64,000 nucleotides of DNA from Jiulongibacter sp024742395 (GCA_965249455.1 OZ252236.1:62001-126000), one strand, 5' to 3'; shown: positions 45,842 to 54,855, counted from the stretch's first letter. Notes: generated by a model not told the origin, from the sequence alone. Numbers and translations are program-made.

Positions 45842-46678
45842 ATGATAAAGGCAGTACAAAAAGATAAGGATCTCATAAAAGATATTGAGAATTTCTCTGA
45901 CCACAACGGTTTTAAGGTTTGGTGGCTGGGCCAAAGTGGCTTTCTAATTAAATATCAGAACGAGTGCCTTCTTTTTGACCCTTATTTGTCTGATTCATTA
46001 ACCATCAAATACGCTTCTACAGAAAAACCTCATGTCAGAATGAGTGAGAAGGTTGTTGACCCAAACTTACTAACCATGGTGGATGTGGTTACCTCCAGCC
46101 ATAATCACACAGATCACCTCGACAAAGAGACACTCAATGCTCTTTTTGAGGCAAACCCTCAGGCCAAATTCATTATCCCGAGAGCAAACGCTCAGTTTGT
46201 TGTGGATAGGCTGGATTGTGCCCAGGAATTTCCCATAGGATTAGCTGATGGCGAATCCGTGAAACTGGGTAAGTTTAGAATTACAGGGCTTCCGGCAGCA
46301 CACAACGAGCTGGCTGTAAACGATAGAGGCGAACACCATTTTATGAGTTATCTTGTCAGCTTTGGTAAATATACCGTTTACCATAGTGGTGATACCCTCT
46401 GGTATCACGATCTGGCCGAAAGGCTCTCGAAACAACAAATTGATATTGCCTTTCTTCCAATAAATGGCAACAAACCAGAAAGAAAAGTTGCCGGGAATTT
46501 GTCTGCCGAAGAAGCCGCTAAACTAGGCAAAGAAGCAGGCATTAAGTGTGTGATCCCGCATCATTACCACCTATTTGAGTTTAATACCGAAGACCCTGAG
46601 AACTTTGTTGATTTTTGTGAAATGTATAGCACACCGTATCAAATTTTAAAACTCGGAGAAGCTTATTTTTATCAATAA
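45842..46678 (+). CDS. UlaG-like metallo-beta-lactamase-fold lactonase
   Basis: A 278-residue cytosolic metallo-hydrolase from MIKAVQKDKD (45842), 2 bp after the MetE-like gene; the ATG at 45812 would overlap that gene. Metal motifs: SHNHTDHLD (86-94, HxHxDH), TGLPAAHNE, YHSGDTLWYHD, and the late PHHYHLFEFN. The order and the double His late in the protein resemble UlaG, the L-ascorbate-6-phosphate lactonase, more than beta-lactamases. It may open a lactone made by a sugar dehydrogenase in the operon. The following gene begins 2 bp downstream. Confidence 0.83.
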   Translation: MIKAVQKDKDLIKDIENFSDHNGFKVWWLGQSGFLIKYQNECLLFDPYLSDSLTIKYASTEKPHVRMSEKVVDPNLLTMVDVVTSSHNHTDHLDKETLNALFEANPQAKFIIPRANAQFVVDRLDCAQEFPIGLADGESVKLGKFRITGLPAAHNELAVNDRGEHHFMSYLVSFGKYTVYHSGDTLWYHDLAERLSKQQIDIAFLPINGNKPERKVAGNLSAEEAAKLGKEAGIKCVIPHHYHLFEFNTEDPENFVDFCEMYSTPYQILKLGEAYFYQ

Positions 46679-46679
46679 T

Positions 46680-47582
46680 ATGGAAAGAAGAGATTTTTTA
46701 ACCACCGTTCCTGCATTGGCAGCTCTGAGTTCTTTCAAAAGCTTGAGATCGGAGTTGCCTATTTCATGCAATACCTACAATTGGGTAACCTTTTACAGAA
46801 GAGCAGGTATTGAATGGGGAAAAGACATTTCTTCAGACATTATTGAGTTTTCAAAATGCGGCATTTCGGCCATAGAGCCAAATATAGAGAGTGTAGCAAT
46901 GGGTCGTGCTTTAATTCCCATTCTGAAAGCCAATAACATTCAGATGCCTTCGGTGTACGTCAATAGTGTGCTCCATGAAAAAGCAGAAGTGGAGAAATCG
47001 ATTGATTTGATTTTGGATATAGCTAAACTAATTAAACCTTTTGGCACTAAAATTCTGGTAACAAACCCCAGCCCAATTCAATGGGGAGGGAAAGAAATCA
47101 AGACTGATGCTCAATTAAGTATTCAGGCAGAGGCTCTTAACCGTCTTGGTGCAAAATTAAAAGAAATGGGTATTACACTTGCTTACCATACACACGATAT
47201 GGAAATGCTGGCAGGAGCCAGAGAATTTCATCATATGCTTCAGAATACCGAGTCAAAAAACATGTCATTTTGTTTTGACCTTCACTGGATATATCGTGGT
47301 TCTCAAAACTCCGAATTAGCTGTTTTTGATGTTTTAAAAATGTATGCCGACAGAATAGTAGAATTGCACTTGAGACAATCTAAACAGGGTGTTTGGCAGG
47401 AGACCTTTAGTGCCACCGGAGATATAGACTATACCCGGGTAGCGAATGAACTTGCAAAAAGAGATATTCATCCTCATTTGGTGATAGAGCAATGCATTGA
47501 GAAAGATACCCCTCAAAAACTGGATGTGATTTCTGCTCATAAAGAAGACCATCAAGAAGTAAAACGAATTTTTAATAACTAA
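46680..47582 (+). CDS. Sugar phosphate isomerase/epimerase-like TIM-barrel protein
   Basis: A 300-residue TIM barrel of the AP-endonuclease-2 superfamily, with a twin-arginine-like start ERRDFLTTVPALAALSS suggesting export by Tat or a remnant of it. Candidate metal ligands: Glu in AIEPNIE, His in AYHTHDMEM, Asp/His in FCFDLHWIY, His in VELHLRQ, and Glu in HLVIEQC. Its partner enzymes on either side appear cytosolic, so a periplasmic site is puzzling. It probably isomerises, epimerises or dehydrates a sugar or inositol-like intermediate. Separated by 44 bp from the DeoC-like gene; that gap holds a small CCGC/GCGG hairpin. Confidence 0.82.
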   Translation: MERRDFLTTVPALAALSSFKSLRSELPISCNTYNWVTFYRRAGIEWGKDISSDIIEFSKCGISAIEPNIESVAMGRALIPILKANNIQMPSVYVNSVLHEKAEVEKSIDLILDIAKLIKPFGTKILVTNPSPIQWGGKEIKTDAQLSIQAEALNRLGAKLKEMGITLAYHTHDMEMLAGAREFHHMLQNTESKNMSFCFDLHWIYRGSQNSELAVFDVLKMYADRIVELHLRQSKQGVWQETFSATGDIDYTRVANELAKRDIHPHLVIEQCIEKDTPQKLDVISAHKEDHQEVKRIFNN

Positions 47583-47626
47583 GATTTTCAACTCCGCTTT
47601 GCTGCGGCAATAAACCTGATACTCCT

Positions 47627-48379
47627 ATGAACTTTACTCTGAAAGACGTTTCCAAAATGATAGATCACTCTTTGCTTCATCCTACCATGACCGATGATGA
47701 TCTTAGAAAAGGCTGTGCAGACGCTATAAAATATGATGTGGCAGCCGTATGTATTAAACCCTATTTTGTAAAAGAAACAGCAGAAATTCTGGCTGGTACA
47801 GACGTAAAGGTATGTAGTGTCATTGGTTTCCCACATGGCAATGGAACCATCCAAGCCAAAGTCTACGAAACCCGACTGGCCTGTAAAGATGGAGCTACTG
47901 AAATAGATATGGTGGTTAATGCTGGTAAAGTATTAGGTGAAGATTGGCGTTATGTAAAAAAAGAAATAAATGCGATCAACAAAGAATGCCTAAAGCATGG
48001 AGCTATTTTAAAAGTGATTTTTGAAAATGATTTTATTACTCAGGATAAACACAAAATTAAGCTGTGTAAAATCTGCAGTATTGTAGGAGTAGCCTTCATA
48101 AAAACCTCCACTGGTTATGGGTATGTAAAACTTCCTTCAGGAGATTATAATTACAAAGGAGCTACAGAACACGATCTTATTTTAATGAGAAAACACGCTG
48201 CTCCCGAGGTTCAGATTAAAGCAGCCGGAGGAGTCAGAACCCTTGACGGCCTGTTGAGAGTCAAAGAGCTGGGTTGTACCAGACTGGGGGCGTCTGCCAC
48301 AGCAAGCATTATGGCCGAAGCCCGAGAAAGATTAGGGCTGTCACACGAGAAAGTAACCTCAAAACCAGATGGATATTAA
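47627..48379 (+). CDS. deoC: DeoC-like deoxyribose-phosphate-type aldolase
   Basis: A 250-residue class I aldolase. The Schiff-base lysine is Lys159 (AFIKTSTGYG), with Asp94 (TEIDMVVNAG) and Lys198 (IKAAGGVRT), the standard DeoC triad, so it should cleave a 2-deoxy-sugar phosphate or a related keto substrate to acetaldehyde plus an aldehyde-phosphate. In the present operon the substrate is perhaps not deoxyribose 5-phosphate, because the neighbours are not nucleoside genes. Length and motif layout are normal. The gap of 60 bp to the MFS gene is compatible with one transcript. Confidence 0.9.
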   Translation: MNFTLKDVSKMIDHSLLHPTMTDDDLRKGCADAIKYDVAAVCIKPYFVKETAEILAGTDVKVCSVIGFPHGNGTIQAKVYETRLACKDGATEIDMVVNAGKVLGEDWRYVKKEINAINKECLKHGAILKVIFENDFITQDKHKIKLCKICSIVGVAFIKTSTGYGYVKLPSGDYNYKGATEHDLILMRKHAAPEVQIKAAGGVRTLDGLLRVKELGCTRLGASATASIMAEARERLGLSHEKVTSKPDGY

Positions 48380-48439
48380 TACTTTCAGGCCTTAAAAAAC
48401 TCTAGCTTTGCACTCTCGATAGTATTGCATATTAAATAG

Positions 48440-49579
48440 ATGTCAAAAAGCAGGTGGGCTGTTTCCTCTTATTTTTTTATCAATGGCCTTGTTTATGGAA
48501 ACTGGACCTCCCGATTGCCTGAAATACAAGCATTTTTTGGTGTCAGCAACAAAATTTTAGGTACCATTCTCCTCTTTATTGCAGTGGGAGCCATTATTTC
48601 CATGCCATTTACAGGCTGGTTAAATCACAGGGTACCCGGCGATAAAATAACAAAGGTTACCGGTTATGTTTTTTGCTTACTTATACCATTTCTGGTGCTA
48701 AGCAATAACACCATAGTTGTCATGTTGGTTTTCCTTCTATTCGGGGTGGTAAACGGAGCCATGGATGTGGCCATGAATGGACAGGCTGTTTATGTAGAAA
48801 GAGCTTATAATAAACCAATCATGTCATCTTTCCATGCTTTGTTTAGTGTAGGTATGGCGGCAGGAGCCGGTGTCAGTGCTGTCTTAACCAAAACAGGCTT
48901 ATCGCTCAATGTTCATTTCACTTTTTTAGCCTTATTCTCCTTTATGTTACTACTCTTTGCTTCGAGATATTTAGTGAAAGAAGAGATGGAGGCAGGCAGC
49001 ACTGAAGAAACACATTTTAAATGGCCGACTAAAGCCATTTTACCGTTAGGGTTAATTGCTTTTTGTAGTATGACGGGCGAAGGCTCCATGGCTGACTGGT
49101 CAGCCATTTACATCACAAAAGAGCTAAAAGAATCTGAGTTTTTTGGTGCTTTGGCCATAGGCATTTTTAGTAGCACCATGACCATTGGAAGAATATTCGG
49201 AGACTACATAACCGCCAAAATAGGGAAGCAAACTCTTTTAATAGCAGACAGCCTTTTGGCCATTTTCGGGTTACTTCTTGTACTATTCTCCGGCCAAATC
49301 ATCTTAACACTCATAGGTCTGGGCATAGTAGGATTAGGACTTTCTACTGTGGTACCCATCATTTATGGCATGGCAGGCAATGCACCTGGAGTAAAACCTA
49401 GTGTGGGCATAGCAATGGCCACCACGGTAGGTTATGCCGGTTTTTTTGTGGGACCTCCGGTCATAGGGTTTCTTTCAGACAGCTTTAACCTTAAGGTAGG
49501 TCTGTCATTCAGTCTCTTTTTGTTTGTCTTAATGCTGGCCATCATTTTTAAGGCAAATCCAGGTAATAAACATGGATAA
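48440..49579 (+). CDS. MFS transporter (YbjJ/fucose-permease-like)
   Basis: A 379-residue membrane protein with about 12 transmembrane helices (for example FFINGLVYGNWTSRLPEI at the start, GTILLFIAVGAIISMPF, VVMLVFLLFGVVNGAMDVAMN, GLGIVGLGLSTVVPIIYGMAG). It is an inner-membrane carrier for a small solute, presumably the operon's substrate or an intermediate. The start ATG at 48440 follows a 60-bp gap after deoC. The last 8 bp overlap the start of a small open frame (49572-49781). The substrate cannot be told from sequence alone. Confidence 0.87.
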   Translation: MSKSRWAVSSYFFINGLVYGNWTSRLPEIQAFFGVSNKILGTILLFIAVGAIISMPFTGWLNHRVPGDKITKVTGYVFCLLIPFLVLSNNTIVVMLVFLLFGVVNGAMDVAMNGQAVYVERAYNKPIMSSFHALFSVGMAAGAGVSAVLTKTGLSLNVHFTFLALFSFMLLLFASRYLVKEEMEAGSTEETHFKWPTKAILPLGLIAFCSMTGEGSMADWSAIYITKELKESEFFGALAIGIFSSTMTIGRIFGDYITAKIGKQTLLIADSLLAIFGLLLVLFSGQIILTLIGLGIVGLGLSTVVPIIYGMAGNAPGVKPSVGIAMATTVGYAGFFVGPPVIGFLSDSFNLKVGLSFSLFLFVLMLAIIFKANPGNKHG

Positions 49580-49781
49580 TCCAAATTCAATAAAGAACTG
49601 TAGGCATCCAAAACTATTTCAAGTGCTGACCGATTATGAAGAATTCTTTCAAATCGCCGAAATGAAGCTCAAAAATGATTTCTTTACCTATGTAAATGCA
49701 TGTCTATCCTGCTTTGCCAAAATTGCAGAAAAAACATGTACACAATCATACTACTACTTCAGGCCCAACCTAACTGGCTAA
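49572..49781 (+). CDS. Possible small protein overlapping the MFS gene end
   Basis: A 69-codon frame whose ATG overlaps the MFS stop by 8 bp, the arrangement expected for translational coupling. The product is Cys- and aromatic-rich (CLSCFAKIAEKTCTQSYYYF) and has no recognised domain or signal. It in turn overlaps the darcynin-like gene by 46 bp in another frame, which weakens it: long overlaps are uncommon. I list it as possible only; it could be non-coding leader of the next gene. Confidence 0.3.
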   Translation: MDNPNSIKNCRHPKLFQVLTDYEEFFQIAEMKLKNDFFTYVNACLSCFAKIAEKTCTQSYYYFRPNLTG

Positions 49782-50065
49782 AGCTCTCCAGAACTGAAAG
49801 AAATACTATAAGTGGGGAAAGCTTTCTAAGCCTTTTAGAAAAATTTAAGGAACACATGAGTTTTGAATATCATGATTCAGAAGCTTTTCATGCCACCTTT
49901 TCTGATTTTCTTCTGATAAAAGCTGCGGACTTACAGAAGTATTATTTCTTCATAGAGGCTTTGCGGGATTCCGCCCTGCTATCAGAACCTTATTTTGAAT
50001 TAAAAGAAGTAGTTATTGGAATACCTGACGGATATAAAATATACGAAAACCATGCAGACTACTAA
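49736..50065 (+). CDS. Darcynin-family small protein
   Basis: About 109 residues from MYTIILLLQAQPNW (49736); the in-frame ATG at 49700 would add 12 Cys/Asn-rich residues not seen in relatives. The pattern TIILLLQAQPNWLKLSRTERN, then FEYHDSEAFHATFSDFLLI, then FFIEALRDSALLSEPYFELKEVVIGIPDGY is that of darcynin proteins, small ferredoxin-fold (dimeric alpha-beta) proteins of unknown role. It overlaps the next gene (SDR) by 14 bp, so it belongs to the end of the same operon. Function unknown. Confidence 0.78.
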   Translation: MYTIILLLQAQPNWLKLSRTERNTISGESFLSLLEKFKEHMSFEYHDSEAFHATFSDFLLIKAADLQKYYFFIEALRDSALLSEPYFELKEVVIGIPDGYKIYENHADY

Positions 50066-50780
50066 TCAAAAAGTCCTTATCACCGGTGCTACAGCCGGAA
50101 TTGGCCTTGCTCTGACAAAACGTTTTTTATCTGAAGGCAATACAGTTATTGGCATAGGCAGAAACCCTGAAATACTAAAGGAGCTGAAAGGATCAATTCT
50201 CCCATTCCAAGCTGATTTATCCAAAATCTCTGATCGCTTTCGCTTACTTGACTATCTCAACAACGAGCATGCAGACCTCTCTGTTCTTATTAACAATGCC
50301 GGAATACAATACAATTATAGTTTCCTGGAAGAAGGCTCAAAAATTGACAAAATAAATTATGAACTTGAATTAAATTTGACTGCACCCCTGCATTTATGTG
50401 AAGCCATTGTTCCTTTGTTTTTACAAAGTGAAAGTGAGAAGGCCATCATCAATGTCACCTCTGGGCTCGCCGATGTGCCCAAATCCTCCGCCCCGGTTTA
50501 CTGTGGTTCAAAAGCAGGTTTAAAGCAATTTACAAAAGCTCTTAAATGGCAATTAACAGACTCCAATATCCGGGTGTTTGACCTCAGCCCTTCTTTGGTG
50601 GACACCGGTATGACTGCCGGCAGAGGAAAAGGTAAAATAACACCTGATAAGTTGGTTGACGAATTCTGGAATAAGTACAAAAAAAACCGATATCATATCG
50701 ATATCGGTAAAGTCAAGCTTTTAAAAGTGCTAAACAGGTTGAGTCCGTCTTTGGCAGAATCTATTATGAAAAAGAATTAA
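50052..50780 (+). CDS. DltE-like short-chain dehydrogenase/reductase
   Basis: A 242-residue SDR from MQTTNQKVLITG (50052), where the ATG overlaps the darcynin stop by 14 bp. Cofactor motif ITGATAGIG (about 9-17), NNAG at about 82-85, and the catalytic YCGSK. The C-terminus is shorter and unlike the SDR at 41116, resembling DltE-type uncharacterised oxidoreductases. Last plus-strand gene of the operon; it converges on the large cytochrome gene with only one base between stop codons, so no terminator fits in between. Confidence 0.87.
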   Translation: MQTTNQKVLITGATAGIGLALTKRFLSEGNTVIGIGRNPEILKELKGSILPFQADLSKISDRFRLLDYLNNEHADLSVLINNAGIQYNYSFLEEGSKIDKINYELELNLTAPLHLCEAIVPLFLQSESEKAIINVTSGLADVPKSSAPVYCGSKAGLKQFTKALKWQLTDSNIRVFDLSPSLVDTGMTAGRGKGKITPDKLVDEFWNKYKKNRYHIDIGKVKLLKVLNRLSPSLAESIMKKN

Positions 50781-50781
50781 A

Positions 50782-53409
50782 CTACTTAAACATTTTGTTG
50801 TTCTCATCTCCACCTGCTATCAAATAGGCTAGTAGATCTTTCAGCTCTTCTTCGTTGAGAGAATTAACTAAACCCGGCAGCATGACCGAAACATCTGAAT
50901 ACTTTTTAGATACTACTGTATTCTTCTTGATTTCCATCAGGTAATCTGGTGCATATGGGTTTTGAGATACAACATAACTGTCCTCTTTCTCACTGATAAT
51001 TTTCGCAATAATAGACTCCCCTGATTTCAACTGAAATTCAGTAGCTGCATACTGATCTGAAACCGTATTACTGGGTTCCAGAATGGCCTCCAATATGTCC
51101 GTTTTGCTAAATCTAGTACCTATTCTTGTTAAATCAGGCCCCACGTTTCCTCCTTGTCCATTCATGCTATGGCATCTGTTACAGGTAGTGGCCACAAACA
51201 TGTTTTTGCCCTTATTAAAGTCTCTGTTAACCAATGGGGCTTCCAAAGCTTTGCTTGCCTCATCCAGTTGCCAGTTTCTACCGGGCCCTTCAGGATATTC
51301 ATCCATTTTCAGATCATTACCTGAGTCTGATAACATATCGCCTCCGGATACTTGATCGTAATGTTCTCTTTTATTTTCAGGTACATTCTCCAAAGCCATT
51401 TTTCTGGCTTTATCAATAAAACCTACGTAACTGTTTCCACCACGATACTCAAAAGCCTTTTTGTACCATTTAAAGTATTTGTCTCGCAGAGCGGGTGTCC
51501 AGCCAGCTTTTGCCTCACTTAAAGCAACCGCATAATAGGTAGCATTTACCGGAGGTACTTTCTCTAACATTTTTGCTATGTCAAGTCCGTACTGCGGATT
51601 TCTCAATATCAGGTCTGCCGATGAAGTTGCCGTTTGACCTCCGGCCTGAACATCCTTTTGACTACTTTCTATCAGCTTAATGGTCTTGGCCACTACAGTA
51701 GGGTCATCAAGAAAAACCAACAGCTTTACCAACTCCTTATCCAGAAGGTCTTTTCCAGTAGGGAACATCGGGCTTAGCTTTTTAGTCAATGTTTTCTTTT
51801 CTTCCTCCGTAAGACCAGAAATCCTACTGAAAAGAACTTCATACGTTCTTAAATAATCCAATACGAACTGATCACCCAGGCCTTCCGTTTGAACCGTATT
51901 TAAGGCAGCAAGAACCGTATGAAGAGTTGTATTATCCTTAGTTGACCTGATTAATCCCAGTAAGGCCTGAGTCTTCTTTACAGGATTTTTTTCACTTAAG
52001 GCTTTTGCTTTCCACATTTCTAAAGGCTGATGCTCTAAGGCAATCCTTGAAGCGTAACGCACATGTCTGTCCTGATAATTCAGGTAAGACCAAACTGCCT
52101 CAACAGCCCCTTCTTTTGGCATATGATAACCCTCTATTTCTCTTCTAAGTTTATTATCAGCTGTTAGTTCTGTGGTTTCTACCTCTGAAACACCAGGCCC
52201 TTCATAATACACTCTGTACAGGTCTGAAGACAGCCTTCTGCCACCTGTTAGGAAGTACAAGGCCCCGTCTGGGCCAATGGCTCCATCTGTAAGTGGAAGC
52301 GGTACACCCGATAGAAACTCCTCTCTTTTAGCCGAATAACTACTACCCTCAGGAAACAGGTGTATAGCATGCATAATGCCAAATGACCAGTCGAAAGCCA
52401 AAAGCGATTGTTTGTATTTAGCCGGAAATTTAGCCTCTTTAAGGTAAAGTAAATTGGTGGGCGAACCTTGACCAATATTTATTACCGCCGGAAGATTATC
52501 TGTAAAATCAGGTGACCATTTACCATCGCCCGTACGCCAGCCAAATTCACTTCCGCTGGTGGCATGGCAAATTCGTGTTGGTCTGTACCAAGGCAAACCA
52601 AAATCCCATTCCATGTCAGCATCATAAACAAAAAGGTCTCCTATGTCATTAAAAGCCAGATCAAAAGGATTTCTGTATCCTGCACTTATGAGTTCCCATT
52701 CATTTGTTGCCGGGTCTACTTTGGCTACCCAGCCACCCGGCTGCATGCGGTCATTGGCATGGCCTCTCGGATCCTTTATTTCAGGGAAAAGATTATCATA
52801 AGCCCAGGTAGGTGGCAGACGGTAAGCGTTTTGCTCCGGCAAATCTGTGTAGTTGCCGGCAATTACATAGAGAGACTTTCCATCAGGCGATAGTTTAATA
52901 CTGTGCGGGCCATGTTCACCGTTTCCCTTCAATTGTTTCAGCAATTTTAACTGATCATATTTATCATCGCCATCCGTATCTTTTAATTGGTAAAAGCCAC
53001 TATGCTGGGGTAAACTTTCTGTTGATCGGTTATTAACCATCACAAACAGACTATTGAATGCATACAAAAGCCCGTGTCCGGTACCTATGGTTCCTTGAGT
53101 GCCAGGCAATTCAATTTTCTCAATTTCTGGTGTAAGATCAGAGGAACCAATGGCCGGAATGGTAAGCCTGTAAAGGCCACCGTACTGGTCTGAGGCTATC
53201 ATTCTGCCTTTATCATCAAAACACATAGAAACCCATGAACCCAAATCATGCTCTGAAGGCGAATAGATGTGTTCCGCCTTAAAGCCAGGCTGTAGTTTCA
53301 GTTTATCTGTTTTAGGGTTTTCAGCATTTTTTATTTTAAAGGCATAAAATGTGAGCCCAGCTAAACACGCCAAGGCAAATAAACTTACCTGTCTTCTTTT
53401 CAATTTCAT
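50782..53409 (-). CDS. PVC-type cytochrome c: propeller dehydrogenase-like + HEAT + haem domain
   Basis: An 875-residue exported protein (anchor or signal about residues 8-24). The N-terminal ~380 residues form a sorbosone-dehydrogenase-like beta-propeller (GLYRLTIPAIG, GEHGPHSIKLSPDGKSLYVIAGN, SAGYRNPFDLAFNDIGDLFVYDAD, GSEFGWRTGDGKW, DGAIGPDGALYFL). Helical HEAT-like repeats follow to about 700, then a cytochrome c domain with CNRCH at 743-747 and NVGPDLTRIGTRFSKTDILEAILEPS, the planctomycete-type haem domain. It may oxidise a sugar or aldose in the periplasm and hand electrons to the respiratory chain. It overlaps the 2-hydroxyacid dehydrogenase gene by 4 bp and is last in the minus-strand operon. 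Confidence 0.88.
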   Translation of the reverse strand: MKLKRRQVSLFALACLAGLTFYAFKIKNAENPKTDKLKLQPGFKAEHIYSPSEHDLGSWVSMCFDDKGRMIASDQYGGLYRLTIPAIGSSDLTPEIEKIELPGTQGTIGTGHGLLYAFNSLFVMVNNRSTESLPQHSGFYQLKDTDGDDKYDQLKLLKQLKGNGEHGPHSIKLSPDGKSLYVIAGNYTDLPEQNAYRLPPTWAYDNLFPEIKDPRGHANDRMQPGGWVAKVDPATNEWELISAGYRNPFDLAFNDIGDLFVYDADMEWDFGLPWYRPTRICHATSGSEFGWRTGDGKWSPDFTDNLPAVINIGQGSPTNLLYLKEAKFPAKYKQSLLAFDWSFGIMHAIHLFPEGSSYSAKREEFLSGVPLPLTDGAIGPDGALYFLTGGRRLSSDLYRVYYEGPGVSEVETTELTADNKLRREIEGYHMPKEGAVEAVWSYLNYQDRHVRYASRIALEHQPLEMWKAKALSEKNPVKKTQALLGLIRSTKDNTTLHTVLAALNTVQTEGLGDQFVLDYLRTYEVLFSRISGLTEEEKKTLTKKLSPMFPTGKDLLDKELVKLLVFLDDPTVVAKTIKLIESSQKDVQAGGQTATSSADLILRNPQYGLDIAKMLEKVPPVNATYYAVALSEAKAGWTPALRDKYFKWYKKAFEYRGGNSYVGFIDKARKMALENVPENKREHYDQVSGGDMLSDSGNDLKMDEYPEGPGRNWQLDEASKALEAPLVNRDFNKGKNMFVATTCNRCHSMNGQGGNVGPDLTRIGTRFSKTDILEAILEPSNTVSDQYAATEFQLKSGESIIAKIISEKEDSYVVSQNPYAPDYLMEIKKNTVVSKKYSDVSVMLPGLVNSLNEEELKDLLAYLIAGGDENNKMFK

Positions 53410-54365
53410 GGGTTAAGTTCTTTTCTGTTAAAGATACTGTTTTCATCAGGTGACTCCTTCTTTAAAATGGCCAATACGTTGTTGACCACGTCTACGCACA
53501 TTTTGGTGTAAGTACGGTCTGTGAGGCTTCCTACATGAGCCGTAATTAATGCATTTTCTAAATCGAGCAGAGGTTCTGTTTTTTCTGGTGGCTCTACGGC
53601 CAATACATCAGCTGCATAGCCTGCAATTACTCCATTTTTTAAAGCAGAGGCCAAAGCCTCCTGATCAATAATGCCACCACGGGCAGTATTGATGAGCAAA
53701 CTGCTCTTTTTCATCAAAGCAAGTGACTTCTCATTGATCAGATTTTTTGTACTTTCTACCAATGGCAAATGCATACTTACTATGTCTGCTTCTGTCAATA
53801 CTTCTTCCAGACTCTTGAAAGGGTATGCCACCTCCATTTTTTTGTCGTTCCAATAAATGACTTCCATGCCGAAAGCCTCGGCCAACTTAGCCACTTTTTG
53901 GCCAATATTCCCTAAGCCCAGAATACCCAGCGTTTTACCAAAGATTTCATCCCCCTTAAAATTTGCTCTTTTTTCCCAATCTCCGGCTTTTACCTGAGCT
54001 ATGGAATGGTACAGATTTCTCTGTAAAATGAGCATTAAAGAAAGAGTGTGCTCTGCAATGGTTTGAGAATTGACACCCGGGGCATTCACCACTTTGATCT
54101 TTTTGCTGGTAGCAAAAGGCACATTCACATTATCTAAACCTACTCCACATCTGCCTACAACTTCCAGTTGAGGCAACCGACTGATCAAAGCCTCATTCAC
54201 CTGACCTTTACCTCGGGTTAAAATGCCATGCACCGGATACTTATCTAATTGGCTCTCGTCAAAATCCTCTGAATAGGCTTCAATGATGTCCGTTTCTGTA
54301 TCTGCTTTGAGAATATCCAGAGCTTTTTCATCAATGGTTTCGAGCAGTAGAACCGTTTTTTTCAT
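53406..54365 (-). CDS. D-isomer-specific 2-hydroxyacid dehydrogenase
   Basis: A 319-residue NAD-dependent dehydrogenase with all family marks: VGRCGVGLDNV substrate region, the GLGNIGQKVAKLAEAFGMEVIYW nucleotide-binding segment, catalytic Arg in INTARGGIIDQEAL, Glu in AVEPPEKTEP and His in ITAHVGSLT. Enzymes of this family interconvert 2-keto acids and 2-hydroxy acids, for example phosphoglycerate or glyoxylate/hydroxypyruvate. In this operon a small hydroxyacid from a sugar acid is likely. The VOC gene is 3 bp upstream and the cytochrome gene overlaps downstream. Confidence 0.92.
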   Translation of the reverse strand: MKKTVLLLETIDEKALDILKADTETDIIEAYSEDFDESQLDKYPVHGILTRGKGQVNEALISRLPQLEVVGRCGVGLDNVNVPFATSKKIKVVNAPGVNSQTIAEHTLSLMLILQRNLYHSIAQVKAGDWEKRANFKGDEIFGKTLGILGLGNIGQKVAKLAEAFGMEVIYWNDKKMEVAYPFKSLEEVLTEADIVSMHLPLVESTKNLINEKSLALMKKSSLLINTARGGIIDQEALASALKNGVIAGYAADVLAVEPPEKTEPLLDLENALITAHVGSLTDRTYTKMCVDVVNNVLAILKKESPDENSIFNRKELNP

Positions 54366-54368
54366 TCT

Positions 54369-54854
54369 TTAATTATGATATAACGTGGCGTCTTTTGATT
54401 TATACCCTCTAAAATCATTTCTACCTGAGACATAGATACCCTCCTGAAATAGTTCATCTTCAAAAATCTTGGGATCAATGGCCGAACCAGGGGCAGAAGA
54501 AAGCTCTACCAGATTTCCGGAAGGGTCTCTTACGAACATTTGTATAGGTCCGTCCGGCAGTTGACGCACTTTTCCCCAGGGTGAGGTGTCAATCACACCC
54601 AATTCTTTCATTCTCCAGAATATGGTACTGATATCGTCTACCTGCATACACACATGCCCTCTGAAAGAGTAAGTATCTTCCCATTCTGTCAAATGAAGCT
54701 GCTGCGTATCATTAATTTTAAAGAATGCTGTAGGGTAGTCAAAGAGAAAGGCTGGTATGACTTCAAGGCCTAATTCTTTTTCATAAAACTCGCTGGTCTC
54801 TTCCAGATTATTGACAATTAATGCCACGTGATTTATTCCAATTGCTTTTGCCAT
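54369..54854 (-). CDS. VOC-superfamily (glyoxalase/dioxygenase-fold) protein
   Basis: A 161-residue protein of the vicinal-oxygen-chelate fold: INHVALIVNNLEETSEFYEKELGL (7-30) with a likely metal His9, FRGHVCMQVDDI with a second His, and NLVELSS with Glu. It should bind a divalent metal and act as a lyase, isomerase or dioxygenase on a small molecule. The neighbours (enolase-superfamily dehydratase, epimerase, hydroxyacid dehydrogenase) place it in sugar-acid breakdown. Gap to the next gene is 1 bp. Confidence 0.87.
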   Translation of the reverse strand: MAKAIGINHVALIVNNLEETSEFYEKELGLEVIPAFLFDYPTAFFKINDTQQLHLTEWEDTYSFRGHVCMQVDDISTIFWRMKELGVIDTSPWGKVRQLPDGPIQMFVRDPSGNLVELSSAPGSAIDPKIFEDELFQEGIYVSGRNDFRGYKSKDATLYHN

Positions 54855-54855
54855 G

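Noticed and set aside
49700..49735. Earlier start for the darcynin-like gene
   Set aside because: It adds 12 residues unlike the family; the ATG at 49736 gives the usual MxTIILLLQA beginning.
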